Source: Bacteroidaceae bacterium (lineage in GTDB: Bacteria; Bacteroidota; Bacteroidia; Bacteroidales; Bacteroidaceae). Taken from it: 64,000 bases of DNA. Positions 50,774 through 58,990 of this stretch are shown here, one piece after another (the first letter of the stretch is position 1; every line of letters starts with the position of its first letter). The stretch spans positions 34,708 through 98,707 of the forward strand of contig JAFTEV010000074.1 in the NCBI GenBank assembly GCA_017453465.1, read 5' to 3'. The notes below the pieces were generated by a model. That model did no database searches, had not been told where the DNA came from, and saw only the letters and a program-made list of their open reading frames with translations. Position numbers and translations under genes: made by a program.

Positions 50774-51244
50774 TTAAAGTTCTGGAGAATCGGCAGGTTC
50801 GGTTGGCAGTGCCACAGGCTCCGTGCCTTCTGTTGGCAGCGGCTCTGTCACGGCGGTGTCGGCAGACAGCGAATCTGTCTCGGCTGTGTCGGGCTGGACA
50901 ATTTCCACGGGTATTTCCTTGTCCTCCACCACAAACTCTTCTTCGGCCAGCGTATCGACAGCTGCCCCCTCGAAGGCGTGCATCTTGGGGCGAGCGTTCT
51001 TGTCGAACAAGACGAGCGAGACCACCAGCAGCAACATCAGCAAGAGATAAGCCGTGGTAGCCCGCCGCACCACTGGCTCGTCGGACTTTCGCAAAGCGGA
51101 AACCAGGAAATAGGCCGCCGTGAAAACAAAGCAAGCTATCGAAGCCCAAGACAATCCGAAAATCAGGCACTTGATGAGCACAACGACAAACACGGCCACG
51201 GCCACCATCAGCCCTACATCTGCGTATGGATTACGTTTCTTCAT
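50774..51244 (-). CDS. Membrane protein with acidic Pro/Thr-rich tail, unknown
   Basis: I do not recognise a family. The 156-residue protein begins MKKRNPYADVGL and has three hydrophobic helices (VAVAVFVVVLIKCLIFG, WASIACFVFTAAYFLVSAL, TAYLLLMLLLVVSLVLF), then an acidic tail of about 65 residues rich in Glu, Thr and Pro (ETDSLSADTAVTEPLPTEGTEPV), probably flexible. It precedes the CobW GTPase by 15 bases, so the two may act together, perhaps in metal handling, but this is only context. Confidence 0.7.
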   Translation of the reverse strand: MKKRNPYADVGLMVAVAVFVVVLIKCLIFGLSWASIACFVFTAAYFLVSALRKSDEPVVRRATTAYLLLMLLLVVSLVLFDKNARPKMHAFEGAAVDTLAEEEFVVEDKEIPVEIVQPDTAETDSLSADTAVTEPLPTEGTEPVALPTEPADSPEL

Positions 51245-51267
51245 GTTATTTTGCTTCTTTTTGACTG

Positions 51268-51275
51268 CAAAATTA
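51268..51275 (-). promoter_or_regulatory. -7 box for the membrane protein-cobW-mltG operon
   Basis: TAATTTTG on the minus strand, 23 bases before the ATG at 51244. No clear -33 box. Confidence 0.5.
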
Positions 51276-51362
51276 CATCAAAAAACCGAATCAACAGCCT
51301 GTCTTAAACAAAAAACAACCCCAATTTTCAAATTTTAATCTTTAAGCAGACTTCTATACACA

Positions 51363-51452
51363 GAACACAGAGACACAGAGGCACAGAGATTTATGTAGTA
51401 TCTACCTCATTCTCCGACACCTGTGCCTCTGTGTCTCTGTGTCTCTGTGTTC
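51363..51452. repeat. Word-repeat hairpin (ACACAGAG words)
   Basis: GAACACAGAGACACAGAGGCACAG, positions 51363-51386, pairs with 51421-51452, whose complement is the same string with one extra 8-base GAGACACA unit. The loop is 34 bases. It lies after the GH43 gene and may end its transcript; its words match those of the inverted repeat in mltF. Confidence 0.85.
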
Positions 51453-51480
51453 AAAACAGATTTATAGAATACGCCTTCAA

Positions 51481-52539
51481 TTATTTTTGCAGCAGAATCC
51501 AGCCGTCTTTGTCAAACGTGAAGGGACGGAGGAAGAGTTTGGCCCTGCCGTCACGCGCCTTCTCGTAAGCATGAGAGAGGAAGTAGCACTGTCCGTCAAA
51601 CTCGTATGCCGCACAGTGTCCCACCCCGAAGTATTCGGCATCGGGACCACAGAGCAACGTGCCGCCACCCCGCTCCATGGGCTGTCCCTGCTTGTCAAGA
51701 TAAGGTCCCGTCACTTTCTTGGAGCGGCCATAGACGGTCTTGTAGGTGGAGCGTTCACCCCGGCAACAATAGTCGAAGCTGACAAAGAGGTAATAATAAT
51801 CGCCGTGGTGGAAAATGAAAGGAGCTTCGACTGCATTCTCTCCAGCCTCAATCGTGTCATTGCCCTCCACCGTGTAGTTCTGCACGTCGTTCAGCTCGGC
51901 CAACGTGAGTTTCCGTCCCACACGGCGCGAAATGGTGCGCGGTTTCTCAACAGGTGTCTGGAAGTCCTTCTTCGATAGTTTCACCAGCTGAATGCCGTCC
52001 CAGAAAGAGCCAAACGTGAGGTACGGCTGTCCCTTCTTGTCAACAATCAGGTTGGGGTCGATGGCGTTGAAGTTATCCACACGACGATGCGAAGCAATGA
52101 CCATGCCTCGGTCTTCCCACTTGAAGTCGGGCGACTGAGGGTCCAGTGTCTTGTTGACAGCCAACCCGATAGCACTGCCATTCTTGCCAAACGTAGAGCA
52201 AGAATAATACAGGTGCCACAGCCCATTGTGTCGGCTGATGTCGGGTGCCCAAGTATGGCCACGATAGCCACGCACCGTATCCATTGCCCAGGCAGGAGTT
52301 TCGCTCAGGGCCGAAGGCTCCAGCCGCCACTCCTTCAGGTCGGCACTGGAGATGACACCCACGTTCATGCCCGTGGAGAAGATGTAGTAGCGTCCGTCCT
52401 CCCCTTTGGCCATCACGGGGTCGTGCACATCTGGGTGCAGGGCATCAATTTGGAACGGACGGCGGCGTTTCGGTTCAGTCTGTGCCAGCAGATTCATTGC
52501 AAAAACAGACAGGGCTGTCAAAATCAAGAACTTCTTCAT
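51481..52539 (-). CDS. Exported GH43 glycosidase, arabinan endo-1,5-arabinanase-like
   Basis: A 352-residue five-blade propeller enzyme. Signal peptide FLILTALSVFAMNLLAQ, then the catalytic base in DVHDPVMAKGEDGRYYIFSTG, HTWAPDISRHNGLWHLYYSCSTFG, the pKa-modulating Asp in NAIDPNLIVD and the acid Glu in AVEAPFIFHHGDYYYLFVS. The CSTFG and FDYCCRG segments resemble endo-arabinanases and related GH43 subfamilies. The start at 52539 is chosen because a signal peptide begins there and a promoter lies between it and an in-frame upstream Met. It stands alone between repeats. Confidence 0.9.
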   Translation of the reverse strand: MKKFLILTALSVFAMNLLAQTEPKRRRPFQIDALHPDVHDPVMAKGEDGRYYIFSTGMNVGVISSADLKEWRLEPSALSETPAWAMDTVRGYRGHTWAPDISRHNGLWHLYYSCSTFGKNGSAIGLAVNKTLDPQSPDFKWEDRGMVIASHRRVDNFNAIDPNLIVDKKGQPYLTFGSFWDGIQLVKLSKKDFQTPVEKPRTISRRVGRKLTLAELNDVQNYTVEGNDTIEAGENAVEAPFIFHHGDYYYLFVSFDYCCRGERSTYKTVYGRSKKVTGPYLDKQGQPMERGGGTLLCGPDAEYFGVGHCAAYEFDGQCYFLSHAYEKARDGRAKLFLRPFTFDKDGWILLQK

Positions 52540-52590
52540 ATTCGTTAGGTTTTTATTATTCAAAATCAGTGCGGGGAAAGCACCACGCCG

Positions 52591-52598
52591 CAAAGGTA
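52591..52598 (-). promoter_or_regulatory. -7 box for the GH43 gene
   Basis: TACCTTTG on the minus strand, 51 bases before the ATG. No ideal -33 element at 19-21 bases. Confidence 0.6.
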
Positions 52599-52808
52599 AG
52601 TCTTTTTTCCAAGAAACACAGCAAAAGTAAACTATTTTTTTCAGAATTACCACTTTGGTGCCCCCAACCACAGTCCCAGCCACAGCAGAATGCACGCCCA
52701 TGAAGTAAGCATCGCAGTCCCACCCACCCCACACTGCACCCTGGGCTGGACCGAAAACCAGAGAGAAAAATGCGGGTGTTCAGCACAAAATCACCCCGTG
52801 TGCACAGA

Positions 52809-52903
52809 AAAGTTGACGCAACGGCGTTGTTTTTGAAAACAACGCCGTTGTTTATAAAAACATCGCTCATTGTTTTTACAAACAACGCCGTTGCGTCAAC
52901 TTT
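52809..52903. repeat. Compound inverted repeat with 24-bp arms
   Basis: Outer arms 52809-52832 and 52880-52903 are exact complements (core GTTGACGCAACGGCGTTG). Inside, AACGGCGTTGTTTT pairs with AAAACAACGCCGTT two bases later, and GTTTATAAAAACA pairs nearly perfectly with TGTTTTTACAAAC, so at least two exclusive folds exist. The word AACAACGCCGTTG occurs repeatedly. The 605-base gap between GH43 and rarA (52540-53144) holds this element, the GH43 promoter and an AT run (53104-53117), but no gene that I can support. Confidence 0.88.
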
Positions 52904-53144
52904 CTTTGCGGACGTGGAAAGTTTTGGTGTGCGAAATGGTCGATTTCCATTCACAGACAGAGTGGAAATGAATAGGTGTGCGGATGTTGCAGGAAAGGTT
53001 TACGCCTTAAGAACGAGAACCTTCTCTGCACAAATAGAAAAAAGATGGGGAGAAAAATGATGTGGGAAGCAACAAGGAAACCTGCAATGTGACCGTGGAC
53101 AACATTATTATATATATAGGAAAAAAGGAGTCTGATTCGGGGTT

Positions 53145-54416
53145 CTATTTCTTTTCCTCGCCCCAGAGCTGCACTTGACGCTCGTACAGCTTCTTTTCCT
53201 GGGCATTGTCCTGTGCGTGCCAGAAGCGTTGACCAGCTGCATCGTCGGGCAGGAACTGCTGGCGCACAAAATGGCCTGCATAGTCGTGGGCATACTTATA
53301 GTCCTTGCCGTAGCCCAACTGCGACATGAGTTTGGTGGGAGCATTGCGCAGGTGGAGCGGCACAGGCAGGTTGCCAGTCTGACCAACGTATTGCAGGGCA
53401 TCGTTCACAGCCATGTAAGCAGAGTTGGACTTGGGGCTGGTGGCCAGATAGACGGTGGCTTCGGCCAGCGGAATGCGTCCTTCGGGCATCCCTATCTTAT
53501 TGACTGCATCGAAGGCTGCATTGGCCAACAGCAGGGCGTTAGGGTTGGCCAGGCCAATGTCCTCTGAGGCTGAAATGACAAGGCGGCGAGCAATGAAGAG
53601 AGGGTCTTCGCCGCCTTCAATCATGCGGGCCAAGTAATAGACGGCAGCATCGGGGTCGCTGCCACGAATGGACTTGATGAAGGCAGAAATGAGGTCGTAG
53701 TGCATTTCGCCGTCCTTGTCGTAGGCCAAGGGATTCTGCTGAAGGGCTTCGGTGACGATGTCGTCGTTGATGACAACGGTGTCTTCCGCCGACTGACTTT
53801 CCACGACCAGCTCCAGGATGTTGAGCAGTTTGCGGGCGTCGCCTCCTGCATAGCGAAGCATGGCTGTGGTGGATTGAATCTCTATCTTCTTCTCCTTGAG
53901 AACCAAGTCCTTTTCTATGGCCGATTGAAGTAAAGCAAGAAGGTCGTCTTTCTCCAAAGATTTCAGTACATAGACCTGACAACGGGAGAGCAAGGGGCGA
54001 ATGATTTCAAAGGAGGGATTCTCGGTCGTGGCACCAATCAGCGTCACCACGCCCTGCTCCACAGCACCCAGCAGGGAGTCTTGCTGAGACTTGGAGAAAC
54101 GGTGAATCTCATCAATGAAGAGAATGGGAGAGTTTTGCCCGAAGAAGCGCGAGCTCTTGGCCTTGTCTATGGTCTCGCGCACATCCTTCACACCCGATGT
54201 GACGGCACTGAGCGTAAAGAACGGAACGTCCAGCGTGTGGGCAATGATGCCAGCCAGCGTGGTCTTGCCTACACCGGGAGGTCCCCACAGGATGAAGGAG
54301 GAGATGCGTCCCTGCTCCAGCATACGACGAATGACAGCACCTTCTCCTACAAGATGGCGCTGTCCGATGTATTCGTCAATGGTCTTGGGACGCAGTCGCT
54401 CTGCAAGTGGTTGCAT
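53145..54416 (-). CDS. rarA: Replication-associated recombination protein RarA (MgsA)
   Basis: Clamp-loader-like AAA+ ATPase acting at stalled replication forks. Walker A GPPGVGKTT, Walker B ILFIDEIHRFSKSQQD, and sensor GATTENPSFE are clear; the C-terminal tetramerisation domain includes YDLISAFIKSIRGSDPDAAVYYLARM and LPVPLHLRNAPTKLM. With the start at 54416 (MQPLAERLRP) the protein has 423 residues, the usual length; the open frame continues upstream through the DUF1573 gene but that part has no family similarity. It lies 5 bases after the DUF1573 gene. Confidence 0.95.
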   Translation of the reverse strand: MQPLAERLRPKTIDEYIGQRHLVGEGAVIRRMLEQGRISSFILWGPPGVGKTTLAGIIAHTLDVPFFTLSAVTSGVKDVRETIDKAKSSRFFGQNSPILFIDEIHRFSKSQQDSLLGAVEQGVVTLIGATTENPSFEIIRPLLSRCQVYVLKSLEKDDLLALLQSAIEKDLVLKEKKIEIQSTTAMLRYAGGDARKLLNILELVVESQSAEDTVVINDDIVTEALQQNPLAYDKDGEMHYDLISAFIKSIRGSDPDAAVYYLARMIEGGEDPLFIARRLVISASEDIGLANPNALLLANAAFDAVNKIGMPEGRIPLAEATVYLATSPKSNSAYMAVNDALQYVGQTGNLPVPLHLRNAPTKLMSQLGYGKDYKYAHDYAGHFVRQQFLPDDAAGQRFWHAQDNAQEKKLYERQVQLWGEEKK

Positions 54417-54421
54417 ATCCC

Positions 54422-54820
54422 CTACTTCTTTGTGACGGGTATGTCGTTCATGGTGCCAGAGATATAGATGCGTACCATTTCGTCCTTGCTGTTGGTGAAC
54501 ACCTGTATGCTCTTCTTGAATCGGCCTGGCATTTTGCCTGCACCATTGTAGGTGATGGTTATCTCGCCCGTTCCGCCCGGCGAGATAAAGTCCTTGGGAT
54601 AGTCGGCCACGGTGCAGCCGCAACTCGTGTGCACTTGGTTGATGACGAGTTTGGCCTTGCCCGTATTGGTGAATTTGAACACGCACTTCTGCACAGGTTC
54701 GTCCATCGAAAAAGTGCCCAGTTCGATGGTCGTCTTTTCAAACTTGATTTCCGGGTATTTCTTGGCCTGAAGTGCCGAAAAACTCAGCAGGGCCAGAAAA
54801 ATAAATAAGAGTTTCTTCAT
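54422..54820 (-). CDS. DUF1573 family exported protein
   Basis: A 132-residue protein with a signal peptide (LLFIFLALLSFSALQA) and one DUF1573 immunoglobulin-like domain: IKFEKTTIELGTF, FKFTNTGKAKLVI, then the signature VHTSCGCTVADYPKDFISPGGTGEI, and a final IYISGTM strand. The function is unknown; the family is abundant in Bacteroidetes. It leads a two-gene operon with rarA and diverges from yidC. Confidence 0.92.
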   Translation of the reverse strand: MKKLLFIFLALLSFSALQAKKYPEIKFEKTTIELGTFSMDEPVQKCVFKFTNTGKAKLVINQVHTSCGCTVADYPKDFISPGGTGEITITYNGAGKMPGRFKKSIQVFTNSKDEMVRIYISGTMNDIPVTKK

Positions 54821-54840
54821 ATTTTGCGTTTTTTGATGTG

Positions 54841-54848
54841 CAAAAGTA
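54841..54848 (-). promoter_or_regulatory. -7 box for DUF1573-rarA
   Basis: TACTTTTG on the minus strand, 20 bases before the ATG at 54820, in the divergent region shared with yidC. Confidence 0.65.
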
Positions 54849-54880
54849 CGTCAATTTTTCATTATTATACATAATCGTGG

Positions 54881-54910
54881 TTGATTTTTGATGTTTTTTT
54901 TGTAATTTTG
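54881..54910 (+). promoter_or_regulatory. Promoter for yidC
   Basis: TTGA (54881-54884), 18 bases, TAATTTTG (54903-54910), 32 bases before the ATG at 54943. Confidence 0.65.
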
Positions 54911-54942
54911 CCGCAATTTTGCAGAAATCACAGTTAAGAATA

Positions 54943-56853
54943 ATGAATTTAGACAAAAACACGATTACGGGCTGGGTGCTCATGGTATTGGTGATGTTCG
55001 GCTTCATTGCATACGAGCGGTACACTGCACCCACACAAGAAGAGATTCAACAATGGCAGGCACAGCAAGACAGCATCAAGGCTGTAGAGTTGAATAAAAA
55101 GCTGGCGCAACAGGACAAGGAAGCAAGGGCACTGATGGAACAGGCCACCGACTCGCTCAATCCGCTGTTTGCGGCCTCGCAGAAAAATCCCGGCACAACG
55201 GTCATCAAGAACGAACTGCTCTCCCTGACCATCGACAACCTGAGCGGACAGCTGGTAAGGGCCGAGCTGCTGGACTCTACCTACAAGAATCAGCAGGGCG
55301 GCAACGTGGTGCTGTTCGAGGGAGAGGGTAACAACACCTTCCAACTTCTGATTGACGGCAAGGCCGAGAACATCAATACGGCAGAACTGTACTTCACCCC
55401 GACCGACGTGAAGGCAGATGGCGTGACGATGTGTACTCCTGTGGGGAGCGGACAGCTTTGCATCAGCTACAAACTGCTGCCACAGAGCTACCTGGTCGGC
55501 ATTGATGTGCAGGCCAAGGGGCTTGAAGGTTTCTTCTCGTCGAAGACCCGTGAAATGGGCATCGCCTGGAACCAACTGATGACGCAGCAGGAAAAGGGCT
55601 GGGACTTTGAGAACCGCTACAGCACCATCACTTACCGCGACATGGACGAAGACACCCATGAGCTGTCGAGCATGGGCGGCGATGAGGAAGAGAGCGAATT
55701 TGAGGAGAAAGCCAAGTGGATTTCGTTCAAGACGCAGTTTTTCTCACAAATCTTGATTGCTGAGAAAAGTCTGGGCATCAGCCGACTGAAATCGACCAAG
55801 GTTGACAAGGAAGCCATGCCCGGCTATCTGAAGAACCTGGAAAGCGACCTGACCGCAGAGTTTGACCCTTCGGGCAAGCAGCCCACTCGCTTCATGATGT
55901 ATCTGGGACCCAACAAATTCTCTACGCTGACCGAGAACGAAAAGCTCATCAACAGCGACAATGACCTTGACCTGCGCTCGCTGGTCTATCTGGGCTGGCC
56001 CGTGGTACGCTGGATTAACCGCTTCTTCATGATTTACCTCTTCGACTGGCTCACAGGCTGGGGCCTGAACATGGGCATTGTGCTGCTCATCCTCACCCTG
56101 CTCATCAAGTTCCTGGTCTATCCGCTGATGAAGAAGTCGTACATGAGCAGTGCCCGTATGCGTGTACTGCGCCCGAAGATTGAAGAAGTGACGAAGAAAT
56201 ACACCAAGCCCGAAGATGCCATGCTGAAACAGCAGGAGACGATGAAGCTCTACAGCGAGTATGGCGTTTCGCCCATGGGCGGCTGTCTGCCTATGCTCAT
56301 TCAGATGCCTGTGTGGATTGCGCTGTTCAACTTCATTCCCAATGCCATCGAGCTGCGTGGCCAGTCATTCCTCTGGGCTAACGACCTCTCCACCTACGAC
56401 GATGTCATCAACTGGGGCTTCAACGTCTGGGGCATTGGCGACCACATTTCGCTCTTCTGCGTGCTGTGGTGTGTGGCAACGGTGGCCAGCTCCATGTTCT
56501 CCATGAAGCAGCAGCAAGACAGCATGACACCCGAACAGGCTCAGCAGATGTCGATGATGAAGTACATGACGTACATCATGCCGCTCGTCTTCTTCTTCTC
56601 ATTCAATAACTACAGCAGCGGACTGAACTACTACTACTTCCTCTCCTCACTCACTTCGGCCCTGATGATGTGGTACCTGCGCAAATCTACCGACGACGCC
56701 AAACTGCTGGCTCAGCTGGAGGAGCGTCACAAGCAGCGCAAGCAACAGGCTGCCACCGGCAAGAAGCCATCGTCCATGATGAGCCGCCTCCAGGCCATGC
56801 AGGAGAAACAGCTGGAGATTCTGCGCCAGCAACAGGAAGCACAGAAGAAATAA
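54943..56853 (+). CDS. yidC: Membrane protein insertase YidC
   Basis: Inserts and folds inner-membrane proteins with or without SecYEG. An N-terminal membrane helix (ITGWVLMVLVMFGFIAYERY), a large periplasmic beta-sandwich (about residues 60-350) and the conserved five-helix Oxa1 core (NMGIVLLILTLLIKFLVYPLMKKSYMSSARMRVLRPKI, with the pore Arg region; GGCLPMLIQMPVWIALFNFI) are all seen. A basic, Gln-rich tail ends the protein. The start is the ATG at 54943; a TTG 24 bases upstream is also in frame. It is followed 7 bases later by the peptidase gene. Confidence 0.97.
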   Translation: MNLDKNTITGWVLMVLVMFGFIAYERYTAPTQEEIQQWQAQQDSIKAVELNKKLAQQDKEARALMEQATDSLNPLFAASQKNPGTTVIKNELLSLTIDNLSGQLVRAELLDSTYKNQQGGNVVLFEGEGNNTFQLLIDGKAENINTAELYFTPTDVKADGVTMCTPVGSGQLCISYKLLPQSYLVGIDVQAKGLEGFFSSKTREMGIAWNQLMTQQEKGWDFENRYSTITYRDMDEDTHELSSMGGDEEESEFEEKAKWISFKTQFFSQILIAEKSLGISRLKSTKVDKEAMPGYLKNLESDLTAEFDPSGKQPTRFMMYLGPNKFSTLTENEKLINSDNDLDLRSLVYLGWPVVRWINRFFMIYLFDWLTGWGLNMGIVLLILTLLIKFLVYPLMKKSYMSSARMRVLRPKIEEVTKKYTKPEDAMLKQQETMKLYSEYGVSPMGGCLPMLIQMPVWIALFNFIPNAIELRGQSFLWANDLSTYDDVINWGFNVWGIGDHISLFCVLWCVATVASSMFSMKQQQDSMTPEQAQQMSMMKYMTYIMPLVFFFSFNNYSSGLNYYYFLSSLTSALMMWYLRKSTDDAKLLAQLEERHKQRKQQAATGKKPSSMMSRLQAMQEKQLEILRQQQEAQKK

Positions 56854-56860
56854 ACAGACC

Positions 56861-58990
56861 ATGAACAAAACCATCATAATAGCTGGACTTTTGGCTATGA
56901 CACAACTCGACACTGACGCCCAATCTTTCATTGGACGTCAGACTCCGTCTGTGAAGGACCGTTCCTTCTCGCCCGAACTGCTTTGGGCCATGGGACGTGT
57001 GGGCAGTGCCTCGGCTTCGCCCGACGGCAAGCAAGTGGCCTACAACGTGAGCTACTACAGTGTGGCCGAGAACAAGAGCCACACCGTGATTTACACCATC
57101 GACAGCGAGGGCAAGAACGAAAAGCTGTTGACCGAAGCCAAGACCTCGGAAGTCTCCCCCAAGTATATCAATGGCGGACAGCGCATCGCCTTCCTTGCCC
57201 TGGATGCAGAGAAGAACATGCAGGTGTGGTCCATGCTGCCCGACGGCACAGACCGCAAGCAGCTTTCCTTTGAGGCTGAAGGCGTAGATGACTTCATGTT
57301 TTCGCCCGACGAAAAGAAAGTGCTACTGGTGAAGACCATCAAGTATGGACAGCGCACCAGCGACCAGCATCCCGACCTGCAGAAAGCCACAGGGCGTGTC
57401 ATCACAGGACTGATGTACCGCCACTGGGACGAATGGGTGGAGACGATTCCCCACCCCTTCATTGCCGACTTCGACGGCACAAAGATTGCTGGCACAAAGG
57501 ACATTCTTGCCAATGAACCCTACGAATGTCCCATGAAGCCCTTCGGCGGCATGGAGCAGCTGGCTTTCTCTCCCGACAGCAAGACCGTGGCCTACACCTG
57601 CCGCAAACTGGAAGGACGAGACTACGCCGTCTCTACCGATGCGGACATATACATATATAATATAGAGACAGGCCAGACGCAGAACCTCTGCAAGCCTGCC
57701 GGCTACAAACGCCCCACGGTTGACTACACAGAGTCGCTGAAAGGGCAAGCCGTCAACGACGGGCACTTCAATGGCTACGACACCAACCCTGCTTTCTCGC
57801 CCGACGGCAAATACATTGCCTGGCAGAGCATGGAGCGCGACGGCTACGAAGCAGACCTGAACCGCCTCATCATCTACGACCTGAAAAGCGGGGAAACCCG
57901 CCAGCTGGCTGCCGACTTCGACTCCAATGTGGATGCTTTCGTCTGGAATGCAGACAGCAAGAGCATCTATTTCATTGGCGTTTGGCACGGCGAAACACAC
58001 CTGCATGTAGCCGATGTGAAGACTGGCAAGAGCCGCCAACTGACCGAGGGACAGTTTGACTACACTTCTGTCCAGCTGTTTGGCAAGGGGTTGCTCTGCT
58101 CACGCCAGAGCATGTGTGAAGCCACAGAACTCTACTTTGTCAACAGCAAGAACGGCACTGCCACACAGCTGACTCACGAAAACCAATACTTCAAGGACAA
58201 CATCGACTGGGGCACGGTGGAGCCTCGCTGGACAAAGACCGTGGATGGCAAAGACTTGCTCTCCTGGATTGTGTTGCCTCCACACTTCGACCCGAACAAG
58301 AAGTACCCCACGCTGCTCTTCTGCGAAGGTGGTCCACAGAGTCCCGTCAGCCAGTTCTGGTCGTTCCGCTGGAACATGATGATCATGGCAGCCAATGGCT
58401 ATGTCGTGGTTGCCCCCAACCGCCGTGGACTGCCGGGCTTCGGCAAGGCGTGGAACGAAGAAATATCAGAAAACTACGGCGGTCACTGCATGGACGACTA
58501 CTTCTCTGCCATCGACGACGCGGCCAACAATCTGCCCTACGTTGACAAAGACCGGCTGGGCTGTGTGGGTGCCAGTTTCGGCGGCTACTCCGTCTATTGG
58601 CTGGCTGGCCACCACGAGGGACGTTTCAAGGCATTCATCGCCCACGACGGCATCTTCAATCTGGAACAACAATATCTGGAGACAGAAGAAATGTGGTTTG
58701 CCAACTGGGACATGGGCGGTGCCTACTGGAACGGTCACCCAAAGACCTTCGACAACTCGCCCCACCGCTTCGTTGACAAATGGGACACCCCCATCCTCTG
58801 CATCCAGGGCGAAAAGGACTACCGCATTGTTTCGTCGCAAGCCATGGCAGCCTTCAATGCAGCTCAACTGCGCGGCATTCCTTCGCAGTTGCTCATCTTC
58901 CCCGACGAAAACCACTGGGTGCTGAAGCCTCAGAACGGCATCCTGTGGCAACGCACATTCTTCAACTGGCTAAACAAATACGTAAAATAA
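56861..58990 (+). CDS. S9 family peptidase, dipeptidyl-peptidase 5-like
   Basis: Periplasmic serine peptidase that removes dipeptides from peptide N-termini. Signal-like start (NKTIIIAGLLAMTQLDTDAQ), a seven-blade propeller with several SPDGK/SPDSK blade motifs (residues about 40-420), and an alpha/beta hydrolase domain with S572 in GASFGGYSVYW, D653 in GEKDYRI and H685 in DENHWV. The GASFGG nucleophile motif and 709-residue size match DPP5 of Porphyromonas more than DPP4. It lies directly before two carriers, one of the peptide family, which suggests that the dipeptides made are taken up. Confidence 0.92.
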   Translation: MNKTIIIAGLLAMTQLDTDAQSFIGRQTPSVKDRSFSPELLWAMGRVGSASASPDGKQVAYNVSYYSVAENKSHTVIYTIDSEGKNEKLLTEAKTSEVSPKYINGGQRIAFLALDAEKNMQVWSMLPDGTDRKQLSFEAEGVDDFMFSPDEKKVLLVKTIKYGQRTSDQHPDLQKATGRVITGLMYRHWDEWVETIPHPFIADFDGTKIAGTKDILANEPYECPMKPFGGMEQLAFSPDSKTVAYTCRKLEGRDYAVSTDADIYIYNIETGQTQNLCKPAGYKRPTVDYTESLKGQAVNDGHFNGYDTNPAFSPDGKYIAWQSMERDGYEADLNRLIIYDLKSGETRQLAADFDSNVDAFVWNADSKSIYFIGVWHGETHLHVADVKTGKSRQLTEGQFDYTSVQLFGKGLLCSRQSMCEATELYFVNSKNGTATQLTHENQYFKDNIDWGTVEPRWTKTVDGKDLLSWIVLPPHFDPNKKYPTLLFCEGGPQSPVSQFWSFRWNMMIMAANGYVVVAPNRRGLPGFGKAWNEEISENYGGHCMDDYFSAIDDAANNLPYVDKDRLGCVGASFGGYSVYWLAGHHEGRFKAFIAHDGIFNLEQQYLETEEMWFANWDMGGAYWNGHPKTFDNSPHRFVDKWDTPILCIQGEKDYRIVSSQAMAAFNAAQLRGIPSQLLIFPDENHWVLKPQNGILWQRTFFNWLNKYVK

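Noticed and set aside
49526-51307. Open frame of 593 codons on the plus strand with a very hydrophobic Val/Met stretch
   Set aside because: The hydrophobic stretch is only the complement of the His/Asp run of the CobW GTPase, and the frame continues antisense through the next gene.
52770-53060. Small gene over the compound palindrome
   Set aside because: Both strands give similar translations because of the palindrome, so coding is not supported.
53145-54686. N-terminal extension of rarA by 90 residues
   Set aside because: The extension overlaps the well supported DUF1573 gene in another frame and has no RarA similarity; the ATG at 54416 gives the normal length.
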